64,000 nt of DNA from Alkalinema sp. FACHB-956 (GCF_014697025.1 NZ_JACJRC010000009.1:124001-188000), one strand, 5' to 3'. Shown: positions 1 through 8,142, counted from the first letter of the stretch. A program made the numbers and translations. Notes: generated by a model not told the origin, from the sequence alone.

Positions 1-2
1 AT

Positions 3-806
3 GCGGTGGTGCTGAATGCGAGTTTGACCCAAAATGCCCCCACCCAGGCCGATCGGGAAACCCTGCTCAACCAACTGGGCCATGTGGTGGAAGCGTTGCG
101 GGCCACCTTTGGGGTGCAGGTTTCGGCCAATGGGGAATTGCTGGTGCTGGTCGATGAAACGGGAAGTCCCATCCGTGGGGAAACGCTAACGGCATTGGTG
201 GTGGAACTGATGTTAAATGCCTATCCTCGCAGTGCCGTGGTGGTTCCGGTGCAAACCTCCAGCGCGATCGAAGATATTGCCCGTCGCCATGACGCCCAAG
301 TGATCCGTACCAAGGCCAATCCAACAGCTTTAATGGAAGCCTGCTATAACAATTCCAATGTTGTCTTAGGCGGCAGTGGCGATATGGGTTTTATTTTTCC
401 GCAGCTCCATCCCGGCTTTGATGCGATGTTTTGCATTGCCAAGTTGATTGAGTTATTGACGATGCAGGAACGAACCCTGGGGGAAATCCGGGCCTCCTGT
501 CCCCGCATCACCCACAAAACCTATACGGTGCGCTGTCCCTGGGGCATGAAAGGTTCGTTAATGCGCCATTTGGTGGAAACCCACGCCAATGATGATTTGG
601 AATTAATCGACGGGGTCAAGATTTTCAATAACCAGCATGACAGTTGGGTGTTGGTCTTGCCGGATGCCAGCGAACCCCAGATTCATATTTGTGCCAATGG
701 CCGCGATCGGGCTTGGGTGGATGAGACGCTGCGGGAATATCGCTTGCAAGTGCAGGAATTTGTGATTCAGCAGCAGGGCATCGAAGAGAGTCGGCAAGTT
801 GTTTAA
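3..806 (+). CDS. Mannose-1-phosphate guanylyltransferase/phosphomannomutase-like protein, C-terminal part (5' truncated by window)
   Basis: The reading frame is already open at the window edge (codons from base 3) and ends at TAA 804-806, so only about 267 C-terminal residues are visible. They match what I know of the last third of the roughly 840-residue cyanobacterial proteins that join an NDP-sugar pyrophosphorylase domain to a phosphoglucomutase/phosphomannomutase domain. Recognisable stretches are IRGETLTALVVELML, VVVPVQTSS, the VLGGSGDMGFIFPQLHPGFD block (sugar-binding loop region) and the LIDGVKIFNNQHDSWVLVLP block near the phosphate-binding domain. The likely role is cytosolic nucleotide-sugar (GDP-mannose type) supply for polysaccharides. 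The GTG at base 6 is internal, not a start. The call is firm at family level; the exact sugar is inferred. Confidence 0.85.
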   Translation, partial: AVVLNASLTQNAPTQADRETLLNQLGHVVEALRATFGVQVSANGELLVLVDETGSPIRGETLTALVVELMLNAYPRSAVVVPVQTSSAIEDIARRHDAQVIRTKANPTALMEACYNNSNVVLGGSGDMGFIFPQLHPGFDAMFCIAKLIELLTMQERTLGEIRASCPRITHKTYTVRCPWGMKGSLMRHLVETHANDDLELIDGVKIFNNQHDSWVLVLPDASEPQIHICANGRDRAWVDETLREYRLQVQEFVIQQQGIEESRQVV

Positions 807-831
807 TCTTTAACCAGGGGTGGAATGATTA

Positions 832-980
832 ATACCAAATTGATTTATCAATGCGACAGATCCGATCCCCCCTACCCTCCTGAAAAAGGAGGGAATTCAG
901 TCAGATTCTTTCAAAGTTCCCCTTATTAAGGGAGATTTTTGGGGATCGTTATGGGTTGCAATCACAAATTAATTGGGTAT
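832..980. mobile_element. MITE-like element with terminal inverted repeats and two internal hairpins
   Basis: The left end ATACCAAATTGATTTATC and the inverted right end ATACCCAATTAATTTGTG agree at most positions. Inside lie two hairpins: CCCTCCT/AGGAGGG around 874-893, and CCCTT/AAGGG around 918-932. These are flanked by CGATCCCC and its inverse GGGGATCG. The whole is about 149 bp with no coding capacity. Elements of this build (nested GATCCCCC hairpins) are widespread in cyanobacterial genomes, so a non-autonomous transposon is the likely reading. No target-site duplication was convincing by eye. Confidence 0.6.
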
Positions 981-1081
981 GACCAATTGAAAAAGCGGCC
1001 CATGGCTGTCGCAACTTTCATCGCAACTTTTCAGTAGTCGCTGAGTCATAGCTTGTAGGTAGCAATATCTGGCCCGATCCC

Positions 1082-1165
1082 CCTCAGAACGCTCTACCTC
1101 AGAACGCTCTACCTCAGAACGCTAGAACCCTGAAAATGCTAGGACACTGAAAACGCTAGGACCCT
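1082..1165. repeat. 15-bp tandem repeat passing into a 17-bp tandem repeat
   Basis: CCTCAGAACGCTCTA occurs twice (1082-1111), followed by a variant third copy (1112-1126). About two copies of a related 17-bp unit ending in GCTAGG follow. It lies just upstream of the serpin gene. Confidence 0.8.
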
Positions 1166-1178
1166 TTGAAAATCTGCT

Positions 1179-2498
1179 ATGACTTCCCATCCCTCTACCC
1201 TACTCAGTACCGCACTCCTGACCCTTTGGTTGGGGGTTGGCATGGTCAGTTGTTCCCAGGCTGCGCCCATCCCATCGCTGCCGGGTTCTCCGTCCAGTAT
1301 GCCGCGCCCATCCCAAGCCAGCCCCACCCGCCCCGTTGCCAGCCCATCCCCCACGCCCTCGACGCCTGCAAAACCCGTGAATCCCAAACTCATCGCTGCG
1401 AACAACCGCTTTAGCTTCAATCTATTGGCTGCCGTGCGGCAACAGGATCGATCGCGCAATGTGTTTATTTCGCCTTCCAGCGTAGCGATCGCGCTGTCGA
1501 TGCTGTACAACGGAGCTGCTGGGGAAACTCAAAAGGCGATGGCAGAAGCATTACAACTGCAAGACTTAAGCCTAGACGCAGTAAACGCAGCTAATGAGAC
1601 GTTGAAAACGCGACTGGAATCGGATAATGCTAAGGTCAAGTTAACGATCGCTAATTCCCTCTGGCTCAAGCAGGGCATGACATTTAACCCGGAATTTCTC
1701 AGCCGTAATCAGAGGTTTTATCAGGCTAAAGTTGCATCCTTGGATTTTGCCGATCCCCAATCGCCACAGGTGATGAATAACTGGGTGAAACGCAATACCA
1801 ACGGACGGATTGAAAAAATCGTCGATCGGCTCAATCCCCAAGATGTGTTGTATTTGATGAATGCGATTTACTTCAAAGGGAGTTGGGAAAAACCATTTAA
1901 CAAACAACAGACGCGGGAGCAGCCGTTTCGGCTAGCCAATGGTCAAACCAAACCGCATCCGATGATGCAGCAGTTTGGTAAGTATTCCTATGCCGAAACG
2001 GAGGATTTCCAAGCGATTAGCCTACCCTACAGCGATCGCCGCTTGAGTCTCTATGTCTTTCTGCCGAAGGAAGGTAAAACGCTGGATGCCTTGGCCGATG
2101 GCCTGACCGCCGAAACCTGGGAACGGTGGCAGCAACAGTTTGGGAAACGGGAAGGGAGTATTGTGCTACCCAAGTTTAAGCTGGAGTACGATACAGAACT
2201 CAAGGATGCACTGACAACGCTGGGGATGAAGTCTGCGTTTATTCCTGGGGTGGCTGATTTTAGGAACCTGAGCGATCGCGCCACATTTATCGGCCAGGTA
2301 AAACATAAGACCTTTGTGGAAGTGAATGAAGAAGGAACGGAAGCGGCAGGGGTGACTTCGATCGGGATCCGAACCACGTCTATCCCCCAAGATCCGCCGT
2401 TTCAAATGGTGGTCGATCGGCCTTTCTTCTGCGCGTTATACGACAGTCAAACCGGGACGATTCTCTTTATGGGAACGATCGTGGATCCCAGTCGCTAA
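1179..2498 (+). CDS. Serpin family protease inhibitor, probable lipoprotein
   Basis: This 439-residue protein is a serpin, a suicide inhibitor of serine or cysteine proteases. Residues 1-25 form a lipoprotein-type signal with a possible lipobox ending at the Cys in GMVSC. A Pro/Ser/Thr-rich linker runs to about residue 65, then the serpin fold starts (NNRFSFNLLAAV). Family marks are NVFISPSSVAIALSMLYNGA, NAIYFKGSWEKPF and the closing signature VVDRPFFCALYDSQTGTILF. The hinge E385-G-T-E-A-A-G391 is of the inhibitory type. Aligning the loop with alpha-1-antitrypsin by eye puts P1 at Thr400 and P1' at Ser401, which would suggest an elastase-like or unusual target. Lipidation would place it on the periplasmic side of a membrane. 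No partner gene is adjacent. No good ribosome site precedes the ATG. Confidence 0.93.
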   Translation: MTSHPSTLLSTALLTLWLGVGMVSCSQAAPIPSLPGSPSSMPRPSQASPTRPVASPSPTPSTPAKPVNPKLIAANNRFSFNLLAAVRQQDRSRNVFISPSSVAIALSMLYNGAAGETQKAMAEALQLQDLSLDAVNAANETLKTRLESDNAKVKLTIANSLWLKQGMTFNPEFLSRNQRFYQAKVASLDFADPQSPQVMNNWVKRNTNGRIEKIVDRLNPQDVLYLMNAIYFKGSWEKPFNKQQTREQPFRLANGQTKPHPMMQQFGKYSYAETEDFQAISLPYSDRRLSLYVFLPKEGKTLDALADGLTAETWERWQQQFGKREGSIVLPKFKLEYDTELKDALTTLGMKSAFIPGVADFRNLSDRATFIGQVKHKTFVEVNEEGTEAAGVTSIGIRTTSIPQDPPFQMVVDRPFFCALYDSQTGTILFMGTIVDPSR

Positions 2499-2534
2499 AC
2501 TGTAGGACTGGGAGAACCGTAGGGATGGGTGTGG

Positions 2535-3473
2535 TCAGTTGCGTAGGCGTTGCAGTTGCCAGAATTGCTCACCTTCTGCCCCCGTGACCCGATCGATCTG
2601 CCAATTGCGCCAGACCCAAGTGCTGTCCTTTTGGTCGATCGTGGTGGGATCGAGTTGGACGAGTTGAGCCAGTTCCAGGGTTGTGATGCAGTATTGGCGA
2701 TCGGCGATTTCATCGGCCATGCGCAGCGTTTCCAATCGCGTTTTGAGATCCATGACTTCACCTGGGGCAGGCTGGGTGGCGTTTGTGGGATGGGCAGAAG
2801 TGATCGGTGGCCAAGCCGCCGCCGCTTCAGATACGGTCAAGGGTTTAACAGCATTCTCGACAGTGTTCTCTTCTGCGGGTTCCGGGGAGGGCGTGGGTTC
2901 AGTGAGTGCAGTAATCGTAAGCTGGCCGATCGCGGGTTCTGGTTGGCTAGCGTCTAATTGACTGGCTTCTAATTGACTAGCGTTTGGTGGCGTTCGATCG
3001 AAGCTTTGTTGCTGCAAATATATCGGTCTCCCCTGGGAAAAGGCCCGCGCAATTTCGTCACAGCGCTCGTTACCCGGATCCCCCGAATGGCCGCGCACAT
3101 AGCGCCATTCCACTTTGGACGAGTTGAGGCGATCGAGGGCTTCCCAGAGATCTTGATTCAGGACAGGTTTGCCCGCTGCGGTTTTCCAGCCTTTGCGTTT
3201 CCATCCGGCGAGCCATTGGGTGACGCCTTTGCGGAGATATTCGCTATCGGTGTAGAGCACGATCGGGGTTGTTTGTTCCGAGGCAGCGAAAAATTCGAGG
3301 GCTGCAACTGCCGCTTGCATTTCCATGCGGTTATTGGTGGTTTGGGAATCGCCTCCCCCCAATTCCTGTACGGTGCCATCGGCGAAGTAAACGACTGTTC
3401 CCCAACCGCCGGGGCCAGGATTGCCAGCACAAGCCCCATCTGTATAAATGCGATCGATTTTGCTGGATGCCAT
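2535..3473 (-). CDS. rnhA: Ribonuclease HI with C-terminal extension
   Basis: The enzyme degrades RNA in RNA-DNA hybrids in the cytosol. The N-terminal ~150 residues are RNase HI: IYTDGACAGNPGPGGWG with the first Asp, RMEMQAAVAALE with the Glu, LYTDSEYL with the second Asp, and the RGHSGDPGNERCDEIA block with His and the last Asp. At 312 residues it is twice the usual 150. A low-complexity Glu/Pro/Ser linker follows, containing an in-frame 15-bp repeat (SQLEASQLDASQPE, near 2945-2990). The C-terminal ~75 residues (DLKTRLETLRMADEIADRQY and a WVWRNWQIDRV segment) resemble an extra domain I associate with cyanobacterial RNase HI. The start is ATG 3471-3473. Confidence 0.93.
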   Translation of the reverse strand: MASSKIDRIYTDGACAGNPGPGGWGTVVYFADGTVQELGGGDSQTTNNRMEMQAAVAALEFFAASEQTTPIVLYTDSEYLRKGVTQWLAGWKRKGWKTAAGKPVLNQDLWEALDRLNSSKVEWRYVRGHSGDPGNERCDEIARAFSQGRPIYLQQQSFDRTPPNASQLEASQLDASQPEPAIGQLTITALTEPTPSPEPAEENTVENAVKPLTVSEAAAAWPPITSAHPTNATQPAPGEVMDLKTRLETLRMADEIADRQYCITTLELAQLVQLDPTTIDQKDSTWVWRNWQIDRVTGAEGEQFWQLQRLRN

Positions 3474-3877
3474 AGCCTACCTTCAATCCGGAATCTGGGA
3501 TGTCTCACGATCGGCCACCGGCTGCGATCGTCTCGAACACCTGAACTATTATGCCGGATTCTGTGCCTAGAACCTGTCCTCCAGGGCACTACCTCCATAC
3601 AAAATCGGGGGCAGAGCTTTTTCTTAGTCTAATCGCACTTGTCTGTACACGGTAGAGAAGCACAGGCATAGAAACAATGATCCAGGTGGATACTGCTCCA
3701 GCCTGGAAGTGCTGTAGATAACTAAGCCAAAAACTAAGCCAAAAACTAAGCTAATCGATCGGAACTTTGGCGTCATCCTAGAAGTATGCACCCTGATGAG
3801 GGATAGGGCATCCAACTTAGACTGCTGGATTTTCAAGCCCTTCCCTCTCTCCTTCAGCCCCTTGGAGGAAATGCTCT
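3474..3877. other. Intergenic region between divergent genes, with a short tandem repeat
   Basis: These 404 bases separate rnhA (minus) from the gene at 3878 (plus), so promoters for both should lie here, but none could be pinned down. The only structure seen is an AACTAAGCCAAA-type tandem repeat, about 2.5 copies near 3719-3752. The 3' end carries TTGGAGGAAATG, a ribosome site for the downstream gene. Confidence 0.5.
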
Positions 3878-4798
3878 ATGGCAGCCATGATTGTTCCTGA
3901 AATTATTCCTGAACTTGTTCCTGAAAACTTGACCCAGAAGTTATCCCCGAATGTGCTCAACGAAAACACAGATATTGCTGGTTCCTGGGTATCCCATCCC
4001 AATTACTTCCATATTCGCGCACGCATTACCACGCTAGTCGATCGTTACCTCAGCAGCGTCCAACTCAATCATCATCTGGCTCATTTTACTGCCCCTGTCG
4101 AACATAGCTACAGCTGCCCCTGGCAAGCAACCCCTTTAAACCTCTCGAATCAGGTCATTGGCATCGATCGAGAGTTATTTGTACAGGTTTTAACCAATTT
4201 AGTACAGGTTGATCCCATCTCTGCTGAATGCATTTCAGCTTATTTGCAGGAGTGGATGCAATCTTTACCGCAAACAGTGTCGCTTCCACCTATTGCACCG
4301 GCCATTCAAACCGCATTAATTAACAACTTGCATCTGCATTATCCAAGCCAGGATTTACCGCAACAACTCTTCCATCGCGTAACCCATACTTGGAGTGCTG
4401 TTTCAATTTACTTTTGGTTAATGGCCCATTCAACCAGTGATCTACAGCAGGCGATCGTTCACTTGTTGCAATCGGAAATCCACCAACTCGCACGATTGTG
4501 GAGCCTGAGTCGTTGGGCCTTAGGTGAAGGGTTTGTCGTTCAGTTACAGTATTCTCAGCAGGATTTCACCACCCCCTTTGATCATCCCCATTCGCTAGAG
4601 CTAGGAGCCAACCATCAGGCAGACTCTCTGCCACTCGTCAAACGGTTACCCATGACGATCGAAATTACCTTTGCATGTCTACAAGTCATGGCACGTCTCC
4701 GGGACTGGAATGATCAACTCCATCCGATCGTCTTGCGGGGCTTATTTGAACCAGAATTCTTCCCCTATCAATTTGAGGACAATCCTTTGAGGGAATAA
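3878..4798 (+). CDS. Hypothetical protein (306 aa), function unknown
   Basis: I do not recognise this 306-residue protein. It starts at an ATG preceded by GGAGGAAA. A short acidic Pro/Glu N-terminus (EIIPELVPENL) is followed by a mostly helical, soluble-looking chain. It is rich in His and Gln, including HHLAHF near residue 65, HRVTHTW near 170 and HLLQSEIHQLARLW near 200. One weakly hydrophobic stretch (SIYFWLMAH) is too short for a clear membrane segment. No nucleotide-binding or metal motif of known type is evident. It stands alone between rnhA and the YiaA/B gene. Codon use and CGATCG content are like those of its neighbours, so it looks native. Confidence 0.7.
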   Translation: MAAMIVPEIIPELVPENLTQKLSPNVLNENTDIAGSWVSHPNYFHIRARITTLVDRYLSSVQLNHHLAHFTAPVEHSYSCPWQATPLNLSNQVIGIDRELFVQVLTNLVQVDPISAECISAYLQEWMQSLPQTVSLPPIAPAIQTALINNLHLHYPSQDLPQQLFHRVTHTWSAVSIYFWLMAHSTSDLQQAIVHLLQSEIHQLARLWSLSRWALGEGFVVQLQYSQQDFTTPFDHPHSLELGANHQADSLPLVKRLPMTIEITFACLQVMARLRDWNDQLHPIVLRGLFEPEFFPYQFEDNPLRE

Positions 4799-4930
4799 AG
4801 GCAGGCTCACGGATATACCAGTGAATCTTGAATGTCTGAATAGAAGACACCCTGAATTTACGATCGCATAAGCTCCTCATCCAATTACTTACATTAATTA
4901 GAAGCATTAGGATCTGTCCTACAGATCCAG

Positions 4931-4989
4931 CGTGTTTACTCAATGCTCAAACGTGTTCACTCAATACTCAAACTTGTTCACTGAATACC
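4931..4989. repeat. 21-bp tandem repeat, nearly three copies
   Basis: The unit CGTGTTCACTCAATACTCAAA occurs at 4952-4972, with a two-mismatch copy at 4931-4951 and a partial third copy at 4973-4989. It lies about 60 bp upstream of the YiaA/B gene. The 21-bp period is two helical turns, so a regulatory role is possible but unproven. Confidence 0.75.
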
Positions 4990-5045
4990 ATGATGCTTGA
5001 GTTCACCATCTTCAATTTTTTAACCTTTTCAAATCAGCAAAACCT

Positions 5046-5345
5046 ATGACTTCAGGAAAACCTATCAACCTCAATCCCAGTCACGATCACAGCACGGCTT
5101 GGGTTACTCAAGTTTGGCTATCGTTTATCATTTCAATTGCCGCAACGATGATTGGAATCATCTATGCACCTGTTAACTCTTGGGTACGCGCATACTTAGG
5201 AATGGGACTCGTTTTTTCCGTCGGATCGTCCCTCAGCTTAGCGAAAACCACCCGAGATTTACACGAATCTAAAAAAGTACTGTCTCGGATCGATGAAGCC
5301 AAACTAGAACGCTTATTGGCTCAGCACGATCCCTATCAACAGTAG
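5046..5345 (+). CDS. YiaA/YiaB family two-helix inner-membrane protein
   Basis: This is a 99-residue integral membrane protein of unknown function. A hydrophilic N-terminus is followed by two transmembrane helices at about residues 23-43 (QVWLSFIISIAATMIGIIYA) and 48-66 (WVRAYLGMGLVFSVGSSL). Then comes the conserved LAKTTRDLHESKK loop and a charged tail (RIDEAKLERLLAQ). This build and the KTTRD motif match the YiaA/B two-helix domain as seen in cyanobacteria. It ends 3 bases before the stop of the convergent mlaE-like gene, leaving no room for a dedicated terminator. Confidence 0.85.
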   Translation: MTSGKPINLNPSHDHSTAWVTQVWLSFIISIAATMIGIIYAPVNSWVRAYLGMGLVFSVGSSLSLAKTTRDLHESKKVLSRIDEAKLERLLAQHDPYQQ

Positions 5346-5348
5346 GAA

Positions 5349-6134
5349 TCATAATCCATTTAGCACGGCACTTCCCGGTCCTTGGAACATTAACCAGGAA
5401 AGAAAGAAGTTAGAAATAAAAATAGCTAATAAGGAGGTAACAACAGCGGTGGTTGTCGATTGACCCACCCCTTTTGCACCTCCTGTTGTTGTTAGGCCCC
5501 AACTAGAACCAATAATTGCAATGAGTAAGCCAAACACAACCCCCTTAATGGGAGCACTACATAAATCCCAAAGGTTTACAAAGTTTTTGGCAGAATCTAA
5601 AAAAACATGGTGGGAAATACCATACATCCAATCTGCAATGAACATTCCACCCGTCATACCCATTGCAAGGGACATTAGCGTTAGCAACGGTAACATCAAA
5701 CAGCAGGCAATCACTCGGGGAATCACTAAGTAATCCACCGGATCAGTTCTCAGCATGTAAAGCGCATCAATTTGCTCAGTCACTTGCATGGTTCCCAATT
5801 CCGCTGCAAAGGCAGAACCAACCCGTCCAGCCAAAATTACAGCCGTCAGCACCGGAGCAAGTTCCCGAGACAGAGAAATTGCCAGAACGCCCCCTACCGC
5901 TGACCCTGCCCCTAAGTTAATAAACTCCCGCGCCACCTGAATCGTAAACACCATCCCGACAAAACTGGCGGTGAGCAGCGCGATCGTCAAAGACTCTGGG
6001 CCAACGAGCACCATTTGTTCCAACGTATTCCGGCGATGAATTTTGCCTTGCAATAGGTGCACCACCACCTGACCCGCCAAAAAACAGGCAGCAATCAGAC
6101 GATTTCCCCACTTAGCAAGCGAACTAGTAGCCAT
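5349..6134 (-). CDS. MlaE family lipid ABC transporter permease
   Basis: This 261-residue permease belongs to the MlaE/YrbE/TGD1 family, which moves phospholipids between envelope membranes with an MlaF ATPase and MCE-domain MlaD partners. Typical features are about five hydrophobic helices and the conserved core FTIQVAREFINLGAGSAVGG-VLAISLSRELAPVLTA. ILAGRVGSAFAAELGTMQVTEQIDAL follows, and later TTTGGAKGVGQSTTTAVV. Length matches the family. No ATPase or MCE gene lies beside it here, so its partners must be encoded elsewhere, as is common in cyanobacteria. The start is ATG at 6132-6134. Confidence 0.94.
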   Translation of the reverse strand: MATSSLAKWGNRLIAACFLAGQVVVHLLQGKIHRRNTLEQMVLVGPESLTIALLTASFVGMVFTIQVAREFINLGAGSAVGGVLAISLSRELAPVLTAVILAGRVGSAFAAELGTMQVTEQIDALYMLRTDPVDYLVIPRVIACCLMLPLLTLMSLAMGMTGGMFIADWMYGISHHVFLDSAKNFVNLWDLCSAPIKGVVFGLLIAIIGSSWGLTTTGGAKGVGQSTTTAVVTSLLAIFISNFFLSWLMFQGPGSAVLNGL

Positions 6135-6358
6135 AGAACTTCAGAGATCCAGAATGAAGGCGAATGGAGGACTGAGCAAAACGTCTCTGGGCATAACGTC
6201 TCTGTTTGAGCTTACCGTGTTTCTGCAAATTCGAAATCTTTACCCCCCGCTTCTTTGCCCACTGCGGCTTCAACCGTTGGTCAAATCCATAACTGGCCAT
6301 GCATTCGACCCATAACTCTGGCCTATCAATCTGACCCATGGGTCCCGATCGAAGACAA

Positions 6359-6421
6359 ATGTCAAGATTTTATGACAAGTTTGATCTCGATAAATACCTA
6401 TTTGTCAGGATTTCATGACAA
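6359..6421. promoter_or_regulatory. Two copies of a TTGTCA-N8-TGACAA dyad, candidate operators
   Basis: ATGTCAAGATTTTATGACAA (6359-6378) and TTGTCAGGATTTCATGACAA (6402-6421) share the arms TGTCA/TGACA around an 8-bp centre. Starts are 43 bp apart, about four helical turns, so a dimeric regulator could bind both on one face. The binding protein is unknown. Confidence 0.5.
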
Positions 6422-6431
6422 GACGATCCCC

Positions 6432-6468
6432 GAAACCCTAATAAAACGGTTGAAACCCTTGTAAAACG
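6432..6468. repeat. 17-bp direct repeat with 20-bp period
   Basis: GAAACCCTAATAAAACG (6432-6448) and GAAACCCTTGTAAAACG (6452-6468) differ at two positions and are spaced by 20 bp. They lie directly downstream of the dyads and upstream of the DUF4912 gene. Confidence 0.65.
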
Positions 6469-6560
6469 ATCGTTTCAGGGGTTGATCCCCAAAGGGAATC
6501 AGTGCACTATAGGCTCAAGGGTTTGCGATCCCCCATTCGGCTAAAGAAATAGGAGGTGCC

Positions 6561-7799
6561 ATGATTCAAGAAGGAATTCCATTGAGTGAGATGACCCTAC
6601 GGCAGTTACGCCGAGTAGCCAGTGCCGTAGGCGTCTCCCGTTATAGTCGGATGCGGAAGGATCAGCTACTCACTGCGATCGTGGCTAGACAAGGCTCTGA
6701 GGAAGCCACGATCGAAGCTTCTAAGTATGGTTTGCAAGCTGCCGCTGTTGAGAATATTGAAATGCCCCTAGCTGACCTGACCCTCGCTGATGTTGATGAA
6801 AGCCTCGCCGATTTGCCGGGTGGCTATGGTGAAAGTCGAATTGTTTTGCTGCCTCGGGATCCGCAATGGGCGTACGCTTACTGGGATATCCCCAACGAGC
6901 ACAAAGATGAGCTGCGACGGGAAGGCGGCCAACAGTTAGCGCTGCGTCTGTACGATGTGACCGACATCAATGTTAACTACCAGGCACCCCACAGTTTGCA
7001 AGAGTACAGTTGCGACGAGCTGTCTCGGGAATGGTATCTACCGGTTCCAGTCAGCGATCGCGATTACGTGGTGGAAATTGGTTACCGGGCTTGGGATGGT
7101 CGCTGGCTGAGCTTAGCGCGATCGGCAGCTGTGCGGATTCCTCCGGTTTATCCCTCCGATTGGATTGAAGACCACTTCTTGACCCTTTCCTGGGAAGAGG
7201 ATTTGACCGGAAAGACTTTTGTAGAATTGGTTCCTCCCAGCAAGAAGGTGGCAGCTGCGGCGGCACAGGGTGGAGTTGGAACGCACGAAGAAATCTTTGG
7301 TTTGGCAGGCGACATTGAAGCCCAGCGCGTTGCTGGATCCCTCTACGGTTCCATGCAACACATTCCGGGATCGGTGGCAGGCTCGATTCAGCACATCGAA
7401 AGCCTCAGCTCCTATGTCTTCCCTTCGGGTGTCGGGATGTGGGCTGTTCCCACCGTATCGGGTCTCACGATGTCTGGGGCAGGCTTCTCTGCTTCGGCGG
7501 CTCCACCCCGTCCTCGCAAGTTCTGGTTGATCGCCGATGCCGAGCTGATCGTCTACGGCGCAACCGAGCCAGATGCCACCGTTTACGTCGATGGCAAACC
7601 GATCAAGCTCAACTCCGACGGAACTTTCCGCTTCCAAATGTCCTTCCAAGATGGTGTGCTTAACTTCCCCATCTTTGCTGTGGCAGCAGATGGTGAGCAA
7701 AACCGAGCAATCCACATGCACTTTGAGCGGGAGACCTTGGAACGCCGGACAAACACAAAGGAAGAAGCGATCGAAGAATGGATCGATATCCCTTCCTAG
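6561..7799 (+). CDS. DUF4912 domain protein with N-terminal SAP/Rho-N-like motif
   Basis: A 412-residue soluble protein of unknown function. Residues ~8-45 (LSEMTLRQLRRVASAVGVSR then MRKDQLLTAI) read as a SAP or Rho-N-like helix-extended-loop-helix, usually a nucleic-acid contact. Residues ~90-215 form the DUF4912 domain: RIVLLPRDPQWAYAYWDIP, LRLYDVTDINVN, REWYLPV, DRDYVVEIGYRAWDGRW and the closing RIPPVYPSDWIEDHFLTL. A Gly/Ser-rich linker leads to a beta-rich tail (FWLIADAELIVYGATEPDAT, VYVDGKPIKLNSDGTFRFQM) resembling an Ig-like or glycogen-binding-type fold. AGGAGGT six bases upstream fixes the start. The unusually long upstream region with repeated dyads suggests regulated expression. Confidence 0.85.
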   Translation: MIQEGIPLSEMTLRQLRRVASAVGVSRYSRMRKDQLLTAIVARQGSEEATIEASKYGLQAAAVENIEMPLADLTLADVDESLADLPGGYGESRIVLLPRDPQWAYAYWDIPNEHKDELRREGGQQLALRLYDVTDINVNYQAPHSLQEYSCDELSREWYLPVPVSDRDYVVEIGYRAWDGRWLSLARSAAVRIPPVYPSDWIEDHFLTLSWEEDLTGKTFVELVPPSKKVAAAAAQGGVGTHEEIFGLAGDIEAQRVAGSLYGSMQHIPGSVAGSIQHIESLSSYVFPSGVGMWAVPTVSGLTMSGAGFSASAAPPRPRKFWLIADAELIVYGATEPDATVYVDGKPIKLNSDGTFRFQMSFQDGVLNFPIFAVAADGEQNRAIHMHFERETLERRTNTKEEAIEEWIDIPS

Positions 7800-7819
7800 G
7801 TGGTTGATTGGTCGTTTTT

Positions 7820-7878
7820 GGGTTAACGGTTTCTCGGTTAACGACCTCTTAGTTAACGACTTCTTAGTTAACGATTTC
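7820..7878. repeat. GTTAACG tandem repeat, four copies of about 15 bp
   Basis: Four copies of a 15-16-bp unit of the form GGTTAACGACTTCTTA follow each other from about 20 bases after the DUF4912 stop codon. Each contains the palindrome GTTAAC. The last copies are closest to each other in sequence. Confidence 0.8.
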
Positions 7879-7884
7879 TTGACA

Positions 7885-7929
7885 GTTTATTGAGGCCCGC
7901 AACTGGCCGTGTATGAAGCCTCAATAAAC
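7885..7929 (+). terminator. Hairpin with 12-bp perfect stem, possible terminator
   Basis: GTTTATTGAGGC (7885-7896) pairs perfectly with GCCTCAATAAAC (7918-7929) across a 21-base loop and is followed by TTTT. It probably ends DUF4912 transcription, though the AT-rich base of the stem and short T-run make this uncertain. Confidence 0.5.
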
Positions 7930-8117
7930 TTTTCGGAATTTGCGTCTCCCAATGCGTAGGGAGCATTAGGTAAGACATGAAAGCGATGACCCGGTCTTGA
8001 TCATCTCAACGGCAGTGATTTGATAGAAGCAATCCTGACCGTTGAAGAATCTCTACGAACCAGGTTGATTGTCTGAAATGCTCCCCTCTAGCAAGTTTGA
8101 TCTCTCCCTTCCTGTCC

Positions 8118-8142
8118 CCTGGCAATTGCTGGGGGCTTTTTA
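8118..8142 (+). terminator. Terminator-like hairpin with T-run
   Basis: CCCCTGGCAATTGCTGGGG folds on the palindrome GCAATTGC with outer C4/G4 pairs and is followed by GCTTTTT. This looks like a rho-independent terminator, about 320 bases downstream of the DUF4912 gene. Confidence 0.5.

Larger units (their letters stand above)
807..1178. other. Intergenic stretch with a MITE-like element and a tandem repeat
   Basis: There is no credible gene in these 372 bases. The stretch holds the nested inverted-repeat element at 832-980 and the 15/17-bp tandem repeat at 1082-1165, both listed separately. No clear sigma-70 promoter for the serpin could be picked out between the repeat and its start codon. 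Confidence 0.6.
6135..6560. promoter_or_regulatory. Long upstream region with paired dyads and paired direct repeats
   Basis: This 426-base gap separates mlaE-like (minus) from the DUF4912 gene (plus). It contains two 20-bp dyads (6359-6378 and 6402-6421) and a 17-bp direct repeat of period 20 (6432-6448 and 6452-6468), listed separately. AGGAGGT at 6552-6558 is a near-perfect ribosome site for the gene at 6561. Confidence 0.6.
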
